Shown: positions 22,758 to 34,764 of the stretch, piece by piece
How positions within the stretch are numbered: position 1 is the first letter of the stretch
Layout: the number at the start of each line of letters is the position of its first letter
Assembly: GCF_026151205.1 (NCBI RefSeq)
Contig: NC_087075.1
Span: forward strand, 16,114,571 to 16,178,570
Source of the DNA: Bolinopsis microptera
Taxonomy: Eukaryota > Ctenophora > Tentaculata > Lobata > Bolinopsidae
Direction: 5' to 3'
Length of the DNA stretch: 64,000 bases
The notes under the pieces: model-generated
The model's input: the letters and a program-made list of their open reading frames with translations, nothing else
The model's database searches: none
What the model was told of the DNA's origin: nothing
Translations under genes and position numbers: made by a program

Positions 22758-23627
22758 TTACTGGGCCGCGCTCAGCCTGTCATTCCGCCGAATCTCTATT
22801 ATGTTTATGAACATGATAGCCTGAGGTTTAATTTTACGTTTAATTCTGATAGCTTGAGGTCCCCACTCCCCAGCTAACTCATTAGGCTTAGCTGAGGCAG
22901 GGTGCGCTAATAGACCGCGTGGTTAAGATCTGTAATGTACATGATTAAAGGCGCGTGATTACAATGTCTGCCAGTGTCTCCCATTTCTGTGCCTCCGGCA
23001 AACCAAGGAGAACCTTTCCGTTAATACGTTACGTCGTTAATATATATATATAACTTACGGAATGCAATAAAGTTCTCATAGTTGTCATAGTCTGGACAAA
23101 GAGTTCGAAGTGGAAAGATTTTTGAAAAATTCAACGGACTTTAACTTGGACGGACCTTAAATGTTAAATGAACGGGCTTTATTTGAACGGACATTAAAAT
23201 GAACACTAGGGCCTCCAGCGTTCAATTAATCATAGTATTAATGTCTGTCCAAATAAGGTCCGATAAGGTATTCAAAAGAGGGTCATTGCAGAGGGTCTTA
23301 GAAGGACACAGTACAAAAGCAGGGTTTCCCAGGTATCGTTGTCTTATTGTCATTACAATTCAGACTCTAACCCTTACTCAATATTCATGGTACACGATCT
23401 GTCTAAACACCCAACATGGATCACAAAAGCCTTAAAGCGCCCGGGTCCTTTCACCGACTATCCCAATTAGAGTGGCGGAGGGTTGGCACCAGCTAGTGGC
23501 AGCTTGCTTACACCCTATCCTACACAGGGTTCTCTCATGGTCAAATCTCACCTGGGGACCCCAGACTATTATGTTCATAAACAGAATAAAGATTCGGCCG
23601 AATGACAGGCTGAGCGCCGCCCAGTAA
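22758..23627. mobile_element. 870-bp TIR element (TTACTGGG...CCCAGTAA)
   Basis: Left end TTACTGGGCCGCGCTCAGCC, continuing through TGTCATTCCGCCGAATCT, is mirrored at the right end (AGATTCGGCCGAATGACAGG through CCCAGTAA). The inverted repeat is about 38 bp with few mismatches. The interior is noncoding and holds part of a second MITE family (23070-23271). Isolated ends of the same family occur at 55545-55600 and 58265-58295. No clear target duplication identified. Confidence 0.78.
23070..23271. mobile_element. Half-copy of the TA-CCTTATCGGAC MITE
   Basis: Contains AACGGACTTTAACTTGGACG, then GCCTCCAGCGTT and the right end GGTCCGATAAGGTA. These match the corresponding half of the element at 24700-25130. 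The left inverted half is missing or diverged. Nested inside the 870-bp TIR element. Confidence 0.65.
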
Positions 23628-24221
23628 GGTCAAATCTGGCTTACGTAATATTATATGGACGATCCTTAAGAAATTGTATGATCACGTATCTAATTCAACA
23701 ACATAAGATTAAAGAATCTACCGGCTCCAACTTTAACTGAGTCAATACATCCCTTTGAGTCAGTGTAAGTTTACAACACTATTTTAAGGAAGATATGAAT
23801 TGGAGGTTTACGGTTTCCTCCGCGAGTGGTAATCGTAAAAACATTCTGGATTTACACCTCTACTAAAATGAAAGCAAACAATTTAAAGAGAGCGAACGAA
23901 GAATATAATTGTCGAATTGTTGTGCTATTTCTATATCATTTCCTCGTAGTGTGGTATTGTTTTACCCATTGTTTTATGGAGGATTATGTGATTGAATGGA
24001 TTAGTTGAAAATGTTCGTGTCTAACATTATCAAGGCATCGCAGCTAGTCTAGGAGACTTGCTTCAAGGTGAGTTGGGAATTAACTCATTGTTACATTGTA
24101 AGATGTTACGATCAATGATCATTAGATACTTGGCGAATCTTACCATAGCGATGGTGACCTCCAGTTTCGAAACAGTTGTATATTCAACAACGGTTGCTAA
24201 GCACCGCATGCACAGTCCAAT
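23628..24221. repeat. Dispersed low-copy repeat, copy 1
   Basis: About 23760-24215 is a diverged counterpart of 54880-55410. Shared words include GCTAAGCACCGCATG versus GCCAAGCACCGCATA, and a 'one long exon-like' stretch around GACGGTGG-type words. Neither copy has a long open frame. Confidence 0.45.
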
Positions 24222-24699
24222 TAATAGGAACCGACCGGAAAGGGCTTTTGGCTGCCGGACCGGATTTTGCCGGATATCAATCTATTATCCGGTTAGCCGG
24301 ATTTCGCCGGACCAGAACCGGTTGTTAGGAAGGGCAAATATAAGGCTGCTGGAACTTGCCGGAATATGCCGGATCTTGCCGGAAAATTTTAATTAATTCT
24401 TATTATTGGGCTTTTGTCATTATCAACTATGATATTAATCCTACTAAGCCATAGTTTGTAATTACACGATAAGTTCCGCATTCCTAAGAGCAATTTAATA
24501 CAACCACACCGATGATATTTTCCTGTTTAGACCTAGCAGTAGACATTCACATAGGTCAAATATCGAATCAACAAGCAGTACGTTGTAACCAGAGTAAATG
24601 AATGGCGAATAAATTTCCCAAGGGTTTAAGAACTTAAGGAGTTAAGAACAGCTGCCCACGCACCACAGCTTGAGTTAGGCACTAGGCATACCTTAATCT

Positions 24700-25130
24700 T
24701 ATCGGACCTTATTTGGACGGACATTACTTGAACGGACATAATTACGAACGGACATTAATATGAACGCTAGAAGGCGATCAAAACCATCAAAAATCCGAAT
24801 TTTTTTCATCTTTTTAAAAAGTTTTTTTAATTTTAGCAAATGATTTTTAAATCCATTTTTCATACAGTAAGGAAGAAAAATACCTTGTTTTTATTGATTC
24901 AACGACATAGTTTAGTTTAATGATAGCTATTGAAATTGACTGATATTAAAAAGTTGTCATATGCTGGACAAAAAGTTCTAAATGGAAAAAATGTTTGAAA
25001 AAATTTCAACGGACTTTAACTTGGACGGACATTAATTGAACGGAATTTATTTGAACGGACATTAAGATGAACGCTAGGGCCTCCAGCGTTCAAGTAATGT
25101 CCGTCCAAATAAGGTCCGATAAGGTAGTCT
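24700..25130. mobile_element. MITE, TA-CCTTATCGGACCTTAT family
   Basis: Inverted ends TTATCGGACCTTATTTGGAC and its complement (right end CCGATAAGGTA) enclose about 430 bp. Each half also holds several direct copies of GAACGGACATTA, so the element is repetitive within each arm. The TA at the edges suggests a two-base target duplication. Best preserved relative at 58470-59202. Confidence 0.75.
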
Positions 25131-25795
25131 ATGTAATAAGAGCCATGAGCTGGCACAGAATTTTTTGTCTCTGATTTTGATAAATTTGGTACCAAAAGTT
25201 GCCTCTAAGTGTGAATAATGAAAACTCACCGTGTAGCACGATAACATCGAGCTGTATGTGGGCCTTTTGTGCATCGCAAGAGTGTACAAAGGACGAAAAA
25301 TGGGCAATTTATTGCTTAAAATGCCTATAACTCCTAACATATTGAATATTTTGAAATAATTCATACAGGATCGTAATGAGCTTAGTCAAACGCAACTTTT
25401 AGTACCAAAATTAAAATATTTAAATATTTTAATTTTGGTAATTTTCAAAAATTTCACACAACACACAAAAGATCCGCGTTTAGATTAAAAATTTTTGAAA
25501 ATAATTTTCCTTTAAATCTTAAAAATTAGTACCAAAAGTTTCCTCTCGATGAGCTTATTACGATGCCATAATAATTACGTGATAATAACTGAAAATGTGA
25601 AAGTTATAGGCCAAAAACTAAAAATTTGCGCGAAAAAAGCACGCGCGGCGAACAAGCGCCGTGTAACATTTTTAGCGAAAATTGCTACACGGTGGATTTA
25701 TTTTATTTACATTTTTAGACATCTTTTGGTACCAAATTTATCGAAATCGGAGAAAAAAGTTCTGTGCTCGCGCTTGGCGCTTATTACACTGACTA
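25131..25795. mobile_element. MITE with TGTAATAAG ends and GGTACCAAA arms
   Basis: Left arm 25131-25210 (TGTAATAAGAGCCA to GATAAATTTGGTACCAAAAG) is mirrored at 25715-25795 (CTTTTGGTACCAAATTTATC to CGCTTATTACA). The arms are about 80 bp with scattered mismatches. Further short inverted AAATATTT/TTTGGTACC words are inside. It is noncoding and abuts the preceding MITE directly. Confidence 0.7.
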
Positions 25796-26016
25796 GCAGT
25801 GATTACAGTAATAACTGTTGATTGACCCTTCCAGATCGTAGAGGTCTGCAACACATGCTCGCTCGACGCTTTGCACATGCATTGTTTTTATCTTTTCATG
25901 ACTATAATAATAAAGTAATAAGCAATTTAAAGTCATTTCCGTAGCCCGCTCGTCGCACGTGCATTAATTATGAGTAATTAAACTTGCATGTTGTACTGTT
26001 GTAGCTTAATATTATA

Positions 26017-26145
26017 TATTTTACCAAAATCCATAATTGGGTAGAGTGGACCGTTGCCAGTGTCTCCCTTTCGCAAACAAAAGGAAATGATATCAGTTGG
26101 AACAACGGTTCTCAAATGCAAAATGATACCGAGAATGAAATCGGT
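26017..26145. mobile_element. Solo half of the 45.5-46.0 kb foldback MITE
   Basis: TTTTACCAAAATCCATAATT, continuing through GGGTAGAGTGGACCG and CAAATGCAAAATGATACCGA, matches one arm of the element at 45534-46045. The opposite arm is absent here. Confidence 0.72.
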
Positions 26146-27072
26146 CGCTACAGCAGAGATTTGAGAGAATTGTCTGAGAGGGAGAGATAGCACAGACAGG
26201 GATACTTCGTAGAAAGTTTGTGCTTGCAGCACTGCCAGGCATCTGTGAGGGCTGAATCCTTGTCCTTCTTCCTAAAGTAGATGTATCCATCAGAGTCAAG
26301 TAGCTGTTGAGATCCTGTCCGACCGGAAATGATTTTGGAGAAAGTAGGCCTGTTGATAGAATGCGATACTATTATCTTTCATCTTCCAGTATATAAACTC
26401 CCTTGCATGCTTTCGACACGCAATTCTTACGTCCCTTGATACGAGAACCACCCCATTAGCAAGAGGTCCTCAGCTCCCGTCCCTTATGTGATCTACGAGT
26501 CGAGCAAACATCTTAAAGATCATGTTTACTTCTAAATGTACAGCTATGATGTATAGAATTGACATGTGAACTCTACCCTATATCTAGCCCATTTCTAGGT
26601 CAATTAAATTCGACTGATGGATCATATCACTAATTATACGTCACTAATTGGTGACATGATCTGACCCCTGATAATCGGGGGTCCCCTTTAAGTCGGCCTC
26701 CCCGCGATTGCACGTGTGAGACACAATTGTTCCCTTTTTGTCATGCAGGTCTGAATATCAAAGCACAATAGTTCCAGATTCAGGGCACAATTGTACCTTT
26801 TTAGCATGCAGGCATATTTTATTACCGGATCGTTTTTACTAGACAGCTGTCTGCTGTCTGCACAATAGTTGACTCGGAGCCAAAATGTGACGATAAACTG
26901 ATAAATATGCATTTCAAGATTTTAGAATTAGAAATACATTTTTTTGAAGAAATATCCGGCAAAAATCCGGCAAAATTTTTTGAAACCGGACCAGAGCCGG
27001 ACCCGGATATTGAAGCCCGATATCCGGGGGGATCCGGATTCAGCCGGATATACGGTCGGTTTCTAGTCCAAT

Positions 27073-27374
27073 AAGTGAATAACAGGGATAAGTTAATTGT
27101 CAGGAAATTTGTTAAACCGATTCATTTCAAGTATCAAAACATTTCAAAGGCTTCTTTATGCAGTGGAAAATCTTATAAGTAGATTATGCATGATGGAATT
27201 GAAAAAAAAATCAGATGAATCATTTTCAAGAAATAATATAGTTAACAATAAATAACGTATTTTGGTTTAATGTTAGACCCCAAAACAAATCCCTTAACTT
27301 ATTTTGAGGTCTTCCATCAGATTATATTAAAATCGATACAAATCTTCTAAAACATTTGTATTCATGTGTACTTA
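27073..27374. other. Downstream intron/flank of sushi gene, nothing recognised
   Basis: AT-rich stretch between the hAT-like element and the Ig-like exon. No further exon or signal recognised. Confidence 0.45.
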
Positions 27375-29475
27375 CCAAAAATAGCTAGTGTGTTAGAGCA
27401 GATCACTACAGATCCTAACTTCTCCATCTCTACAAAGTAACTGAACACTCCTGTAACCGTTAACTTCTCAGTCTGGTACAAGAGCTTCAAATCTTCCTTT
27501 CTACAGTCATCACTACAGGTCCCCAGAGTCCGTTCTTCTTTCTTCCAGCTTACTTCTTCCCAGGTTGTTGCTTTGTTGAGGACCACTGTAAGTGTGACAG
27601 ATCTTTTTACTTTTTTGTAAACAGGCTTACAGCTCAGCGCTATTCCTGAAATTGAAAGTAGTTTTAAATTAGTTTCCCTTTTGTTGATTTTAACATTAAT
27701 GTATTTTTGCAAATCATATTATTACGTAAACTGTTCTTTCAACTTAAATCATAGTTTTTAGTTACCTAGATCACATCTGGGCTCTGATTGGAATGTGTAT
27801 TCCTTGTCTTTATCACAAGTGATAGAAGTGTCTCCAATCAGCTGGTACCAATCATGATCACACTCCACTGAAACTGGTGTTCCGTAGTCTACTGGAAACG
27901 TTCTTTTTGTTGATAAACGTTCTATTTCCGGTAATTCTGTGCACGTTTCTGAAATTTAGATGAGGATCTGTTTTAAAAAGTATCTTTAACATTTCAGTAA
28001 TGAAGTTTATTGAATGTATGTAAAATTTAGTTGGTCCAAGACATTTAGTTTATTTTTAAGTTGGACCTACACATTTATAGTTCATAACATCAATATTTCT
28101 AACTTCGTTGGCAAAATGATGTCCCAGTGAAAAAATTATCTTTTACACAAGTGATGGTGTTGTGTCCCTCTAATGTGAATCCTGACATGCAGTCAACTGC
28201 AATCTCTTCACCATAGTCAACTGGAAATGCTGCTAGAGTAAAGAGATTCTCTATGTCAGGTAACTGTGTACAGGTATCTGAAATTAATTTGAATTATGGG
28301 TAAGATTTACAAAACTTCAGTCTATGACCTAGCTCAAGGGTCGGCAGAGTCGCTAAAATAGTCATTGCGTTACTTATTCATCAAGGTTCGTTGGCTTTGA
28401 ACTGATAAAATCTCGATGCAACCAAGACATTTAGTTTTTACTTTGTTGGCAAGATGATGTTTCAATGAAAACGTTCTCTTTTACACAAGTGATGGTGTTG
28501 TGTCCCTCTAATGTGAATCCTGTCATGCACCGAACTGAAATCTCTACACCATAGTCAACTGGGAATTTTACTTCAGTAAAGAGATTCTCTATGTCAGGCA
28601 ACTGTGTACAGGTATCTGAAATTGAAATTAATTATTGGTAAGATTTACAAAATGTCAGTATATGACCTATTGGAAAAACACGGTCAGAAATCGGAAGGGT
28701 CACTAAAATCTTGAAATAGTCATTATGTCACTTAGTCAACAAGTTTCTGTGGCTGTGATCTAATAACATCTCAATACTATCTGAACAAACCTTTTCGACA
28801 AGATGAACTTCCGGTGAAGTCATTTCCTTGGTTGCAGGTGATGACATGGTCTCCCTCTAGTGTGAATCCCACATTGCACTTAACTGTGATTTCTGTACCT
28901 TGGTATACAGGCAGAATACCTGATATAATCTCCAGATGAGCTACATTAGGCAAGGAGAAACAAGTCGGAAACATTCTGTATTCATCAGAAGCTGTATCAT
29001 CATCATTACCTTTACCATCGTCCCAAAATGCGATCTTAGCGACATCTTTTGACCAAGCTGTAGCACATCCTGCTGTTTGGAAATTGAAATCAATAACTTT
29101 GACTCCATTGCAGTCGATGATCAAGTTAGTGGATGTTTTCGTTAAGGTCCAGATCTTTTCCTTCTCGTTTGGTGCAGTTGTTAGATGTTCCCCGTTTTCG
29201 CAGGGGGACGCTTTGTAAGTTATGGGGTTCGAGAATTTGATGTATATGTAACCTAAGTCATTGTAATCTCCAACACCACCAGCATTCTCAGTATACACAA
29301 TCAGGTCAACCATATCACCACTTCCTGTTTCAGAATCTGTCTTGATCTGTAGGGGGTATGCCTCCAGATCATAGTCGATAAACTGATGCCGTATCACATC
29401 TGTCCATTCTGGAGAGCAGACGTATGAGATTGAAATAAGTTCACCAAGGCAGTAAATACGGTTCACTATCTTCAT
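27375..29475 (-). CDS. Secreted/surface protein with four sushi domains and an Ig-like exon (partial)
   Basis: Minus-strand exons: 29475-28791, 28615-28442, 28277-28104, 27948-27766, then 27644-27375 with donor GTAAGT. All introns are phase 1, the classic arrangement for shuffled extracellular modules. Exon 1 starts MKIVNRIYCLGELISISYVC (signal-peptide-like). It then has a domain of about 170 residues that I do not recognise but that is conserved in the paralog, and ends in a sushi domain. Exons 2-4 are one sushi/CCP domain each (four spaced Cys, TGFTLEGHNTITC type). Exon 5 (CKPVYKK ... VVICSNTLAIF) is Ig-like. Downstream exons were not found; an insertion of about 2.8 kb follows. The likely role is ligand binding or adhesion (inference from domains). 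Confidence 0.8.
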
Positions 29476-29700
29476 TCAGTAATACGTTAAAAGTTCATGT
29501 AAGAAAATTGTTTATGATCAGTCATAGGATTGCGATTCTAACATTTATTCTCTTTATAATATTCACTAACCTGCACAGTAGACTATCCCAAACAGAAGAA
29601 ACCATAGCAAGCCTGTTCGGACAAAGTTTTCCCCCATTGCAATGCTGTTTTTTTCTTTGGATAAGAAAACTTCCTTTACTGATTAGTTAGATATTGGGGG
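29476..29700. promoter_or_regulatory. Probable promoter region of the sushi gene (duplicated)
   Basis: Sequence just upstream of the ATG at 29475 (minus sense). It is strongly similar to 22114-22335 upstream of the pseudogene, while sequence beyond about 29700 is not. The role is inferred only from position and conservation in the duplication; no specific element such as a TATA box is claimed. Confidence 0.4.
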
Positions 29701-30070
29701 TCAATTTCTTATCTTTACAAATAAACCTTCACATGTTACAAAAAATACTTTAAAAGTTTAAAAAAGCGAATGTTCCTTTCCATCCCCATGAATATATAAA
29801 AACTACGATTACTCGTACATGACAACTGACAAGGTCCTTATTCTGAGTGATCTTATTAGATCTCTAAACTTATGAACTTATGAAGCTCTTAGCGAAAAGA
29901 ATCACGACCAACAGAATGAAGACAGGGATTTCAACTTAAATCAAGAAATTGCTTGATAGAAAATGAATTTAGTTTCTATTGCAAAAATTGCAAAAAACAA
30001 CTTTAATATAAATTATGAGGACAGCTGGACAGCTGGTGGCAAGTATGAGGCCCGGTAAAGATATAGAGGC
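29701..30070. other. Intergenic, nothing recognised
   Basis: AT-rich sequence between the sushi gene and the foldback element. No feature seen. Confidence 0.45.
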
Positions 30071-30075
30071 AACTT

Positions 30076-31006
30076 GGTCGTTTAGCTCCGGACAGTCTAT
30101 GCAACGTCTATGCAACGTCCATGCAACAACAAAAGAACCGTCTATGCAACGTCTATGCAACGTCCCTGCACAATGAACACTCTATGCACACTCCCTGCAC
30201 GGTCAGTCTATGCAACGTCTATGCAACGTCTATGCAACGTCTATGCAACGTCTATGCAACGTCCCTGCACAGTACCATATGAACACCGGCTACTAGCCGG
30301 CTACTAGCCGGCTACTAGCCGGCTAGTAGCCACTTTTGTAATAACAGCTCCTCAACTTCACATTACCAACCGGCTACTAACCGGCACTTGAAAAGTGGTC
30401 ACTAGCCGGCTACTAACCGGCTACTAGCCGGCTAGTGACCACAAAGTGGCTACTAACCGGCTACTAAGCGGTCACTAGCCGGCTATTAGCCGAGCTCTAA
30501 AGCAGACCTACTAGTAGCCGGTTCCAAACCGGCTACTAGCCGGCACTTAGAAAGCGGTCACTAGCCGGCTACTAACCGGCTACTAACCGGCTAGTAACCA
30601 CCAACCGGCTACTAATAGGTCTGCTTTAGAGCTCGGCTAATAGCCGGCTAGTGACCGCTTAGTAGCCGGTTAGTAGCCACTTTGTGGTCACTAGCCGGCT
30701 AGTAGCCGGTTAGTAGCCGGCTAGTGACCACTTTTCAAGTGCCGGTTAGTAGCCGGTTGTTAATGTGAAGTTGAGGAGCTGTTATTACAAAAGTGGCTAC
30801 TAGCCGGCTAGTAGCCGGTGTTCATATGGTACTGTGCAGGGACGTTGCATAGACGTTGCATAGACGTTGCATAGACTGACCGTGCAGGGAGTGTGCATAG
30901 AGTGTTCATTGTGCAGGGACGTTGCATAGACGTTGCATAGACGGTTCTTTTGTTGTTGCACGGACGTTGCATAGACGTTGCATAGACTGTCCGGAGCTAA
31001 ACGACC
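30076..31006. mobile_element. 931-bp foldback element built of 11-bp tandem repeats
   Basis: Two arms of about 430 and 390 bp (30076-30510, 30615-31006) form an almost continuous palindrome from GGTCGTTTAGCTCCGGACAG to its complement. Both sides are flanked by the 5-bp direct repeat AACTT (30071-30075, 31007-31011). Outer arm parts consist of GTCTATGCAAC repeats and inner parts of CCGGCTACTAG repeats; both units are 11 bp. It is GC-richer than its surroundings and has no coding capacity. It fits a foldback-type DNA element, but the superfamily is unknown. Confidence 0.85.
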
Positions 31007-31014
31007 AACTTCCC

Positions 31015-31465
31015 AGATGTTAAAGTGTTTATTTCAATATTTCCTTGGGCAGTTGCCAACGTTTTAACATTTAATGGAATCGAAAACGGCAAGGCGAATT
31101 GTCGAAGCTCAGTTCCATTTCATTATTGCAACTGCTATAACAGAGCATTAGGAAGTACACACAGTTCCACACGTCAGTAGGACATTAAATCGTTAACGGT
31201 TAACAGTAGAATTAACGGTTAACAGTAGAATTAACGGTACTTAGTTTTAACGGCACTAAGTACTAAGATAAAATCCCAGATCAGACATCCAGTGCCTATC
31301 TTAATCACTTCTGGCAGACATTTCAGCAACAATAATTTAAGGGTACACATCATAAGATCATACATGGATCTATATCGACAATTCGCCTTGCCGTTTTCGA
31401 TTCCATTAAATGTTAAAACGTTGGCAACTGCCCAAGGAAATATTGAAATAAACACTTTAACATCT
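31015..31465. repeat. Inverted repeat with 91-bp arms
   Basis: 31015-31105 and 31375-31465 are complementary with no mismatch that I can see (AGATGTTAAAGTGTTTATTT ... GCGAATTGTCGA). The 269-bp spacer contains short direct repeats such as AATTAACGGTTAACAGTAG. It begins only a few bases after the foldback element's target duplication. Confidence 0.85.
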
Positions 31466-33660
31466 CGGTACCGTGAAAATTCATATTTCCCTGTACTTAA
31501 ATAATACTAACACGCTAGTGTGAGGCTCGTACTAAACTTAAACGGTGGTGTTCAGGTTATATCCCCTGGCGATACGAGACTCATATAAATGCTAATACAA
31601 TGATCCGGGCACTCTTCACTCTCTCAATTGCGATGATAATAAGCAATATATAAGAGAACAAGACTTTGTATTGTGTCCTTCTAATCTAAAACCTCCTGAC
31701 CCTCTTTTGAATAGTAATAGGCACACCATTGTAGCTACAGACCCTTTAATGAGCAAGTGATAGATTTTACCATAACAAGTAGGATTATGATAAATCACTC
31801 TACACTGGTGACTATCACGTGACTATCACGTGACTAAGCTTAGTTAACTCGTTCTCTAGATGGCTCGGACAGATAATTCAAAACACCAACCCTTTACTCT
31901 GACCTTAACTCAATCCCTGATTCAAGCATCTGCTGTTGCTGAAACCCTAACCTTGACGAGACATTTGACTTACTTCCTTATATGGACATGACACGCAATA
32001 AAATTTAAAAACAGTTTATCTATTCGTTAATATGATGCTTAATTATTTGGTTCGTCAAGTATGTCTCTATCATCTCTAAAATGCATAATAAGCTCTTCAA
32101 GTTCAACATGCATTTCTCCCACATGCATATATTATGCCATTTATGGCAAACATCAAAGCTACGATTTCATCGCGAAAATAAATGGCCCCTGGCCTTGTGC
32201 AACGAGGTTTTTTACATCGTTTTAAAAATCTTCATCCCAAAATCCAAGGAGGAATACAGCTGCATTTTATTACAACAAGTGCTAGGGCTGAGTGTTTAAA
32301 AGTGAATTTAATGAATAACATGAATAATTCACTGTTAATATAATTATGGGGACCAATCACGGAATAAGGAGCAGAGAAAGAAGGAGACCAGCTGCATGAC
32401 CAGCCGCAGCCGCATGTGACTTACTTATAACCTTCAAGCAAACACAGGACTGAGATGCATTTATAAAATTGATAATTATAGGACTCGTGGCACAACTATA
32501 ACTATATAACTATAACTAGCACGTGCCATCTACCATGAGTCCTATGATTATTAATTTCCTGGATGCTATATATCATATATAGCACGTTATCGCTAAAACT
32601 GAAACAGTACGTGGCCGAACGAAGGCATGATATTATGTGATGTAATTAGTAATGCGAAAAATAATGCCTTTAAGTAAGGGATATGATAGGAGGGAGATTC
32701 TAAGAAAGGCTCCTGAACGTTGATATAAACGAGGATAATATAATAATTATGCATCTGTTATTATTATGAAATATCCACACACGGGCTGTAGCCCGCCAGG
32801 TGGACTGGTGGACATAACACATAAGGGGAGTTAGCAATGAGTTTGCTAGCCACAATAATTATAAAGCAGGAACCCTTTGCTTGCAATGTTCATTAATAAA
32901 GCATTGTTTGAGAGCTGTCAGCATGGAGATTGGAGATCATTGCTGACTACGCTTCCACAAAGGTATGAGATATTATTTGCAATTGACCAAAGAGCTCCAT
33001 AGAAGTAAGGAATCTACTAATACTCTAAACAACAGTTATACTACCAGGAGGTACCGAATTAAATAAAGATTTAAATCTATTACCTGAGGTAGTCTCACGA
33101 CCAATAGTGCAATGGACGCAAAATCTTGTAGGGCGGAAACAAATTTAAATTTATAGTTTACGACAAAATCTTTCCTTGCGTTTGAGATAAGTCAATCCTT
33201 ACATTAATGCAACACAGTATGAAGCAACGGTAGATTTATCACGCGCGGTTTTGGGGACGTATCTCCTTATATTTATCAGTAACACTGTGAGTAAATTCCA
33301 GAAATCAAAACATCAGTTTATAGTATGTATATATAAGTCGTTGCTCGTGCTCTTTGCTCTTGCTTGGATCTCATACAACGAGTTTGAGGTTAATGTTATT
33401 GTTGTTGCTCACATTTGAAATATTTTATTTTGAGCTCTCGCATGTCTAGTAAAATTTCGCTACATTCATTAACAATAACACCATGAAAAAAAAAATTAAA
33501 AGTATGAATTATCGCATAGTGATCCATTTAAGAATTCATAATGTATAATTGTTCAAGCTGGATCGAGCTTCAGATATTCAATACTTTATGGTGCCCGTAC
33601 AAGCATATTATTATCCAAGTATAAGACATTACATAAGTATATTGCATTGTTAACTAAATA
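31466..33660. other. Intergenic with dispersed repeat fragments
   Basis: 31785-31970 (ATAAATCACTCTACACT ... CGTTCTCTAGATGGCTC) matches 62638-62790, a dispersed repeat of about 180 bp. 32478-32545 has an imperfect hairpin (ATAGGACTCGTGGCA with TGAGTCCTAT). No protein-coding exon could be supported. Confidence 0.5.
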
Positions 33661-33700
33661 TACAGGGTGGGCCAAAAGTCAGTGTGCAAACGTTGGCCTT
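33661..33700 (+). mobile_element. Left terminal inverted repeat of a mariner-like element
   Basis: TACAGGGTGGGCCAAAAGTC, continuing AGTGTGCAAACGTT, preceded by TA, has the form of Tc1/mariner-type ends. The first 34 bases equal the complement of the end at 59874-59907. No transposase is seen to the right, so this is a truncated or solo end. Confidence 0.65.
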
Positions 33701-34764
33701 AATAGCTCAGTCAATGAGTGCCCAATTGAAATACTTCCTTCTGGTATGACTTAGTACCACTACTCATGGTTCGAGGAATTTGTCAACTCGAAAAATATTC
33801 GCGTTCATTTTTTTTAAATGGAGGTTCATTTTCACATTTATTTGATAGTTTGGATAGTCGGATCAAGCTAAATGTTATTGAATTGTGTTTGGCCATTCGA
33901 ATTACGTTTGTCCTGAAAGAATTAGAACTGTAGCTTCTCAGATGACCGAGATATAAGGCATAACGAGTTTATTCATTAATATCGTAGTTGAACGGGTCTT
34001 TTAAAATGTCTAATTATAATTTGTGATATCGAGGAGTAAGACCTTGTACAAACAGCTGCAACTTTGTAAACGATTTACGTTCTATGATTATAACACGAAA
34101 TAGAATTAGAATAATCTGGTAATTCTGAATTCGATGCGCGCGGTTGTTCGTGCTTGTTGTTTCATAGCGCGGCCCAAATTGTGACAAAACAGAGCAAATA
34201 GCTTGTTGGACATTGTTGTATCGCGCGAGAAAGTTTTTGTAAACGCGCATGTGACATCACGAGTGAAGAGCTCGCAGTGGGAACAGTAAGTGTGAGTCGA
34301 GTGAGACTCCCAGGATCCTCGTAATTTTGCCATTGGTCGAGGACAAGGAATAAACGTCGAAAGGCTTCATGCAGAGTGCAGACCGGCGTTCAGTTGAATT
34401 GCGTATTTGAAACTCAGGTATTGATCATTATACCACGAAAGCTAACATTTTATACATAATTCAGAAAATTCTTTTTGTCTGTATGTCTGTACGACCGCCC
34501 ACGTGCAAATTAGATGAAAAATAGGAAGTTGCGTAGTTACCATGGTAACGAGGATTGTTACACGCACGTGCACGTGCAAAGATTGGTGAACGGTATTTTT
34601 ATTGGTTTTGTTGATATTACGCTGTGTTTAGTACGAGCAACATTTTATTTGGCTGTATCATCGGTGGGGATGAATACTTTTTGACACGATTAAAACTGAC
34701 TTCCAAACAATACTATTAGGTTCCTCCCTGTGACCACGGGTTTTCTAGTTTTATATATTCTCAG
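33701..34764. other. Upstream region of the Ig gene, nothing firm
   Basis: No exon was identified with confidence. Upstream exons of the Ig gene must lie here or further left. GC-rich CGCGCG patches occur around 34135-34260. Confidence 0.4.

Larger units (their letters stand above)
24222..27065. mobile_element. Large hAT-like TIR element carrying nested MITEs
   Basis: Left end TAGGAACCGACCGG and right end CGGTCGGTTTCTA are inverted copies. The flanking direct repeat GTCCAAT (24215-24221 and 27066-27072) is seven of an expected eight bases. Subterminal zones on both sides are dense in CCGGAT/GCCGGA words. The 2.84-kb interior has no transposase that I can recognise and contains at least two further elements (24700-25130, 25131-25795) and a solo foldback half (26017-26145). 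It is therefore an old, non-autonomous, nested insertion. Confidence 0.7.
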
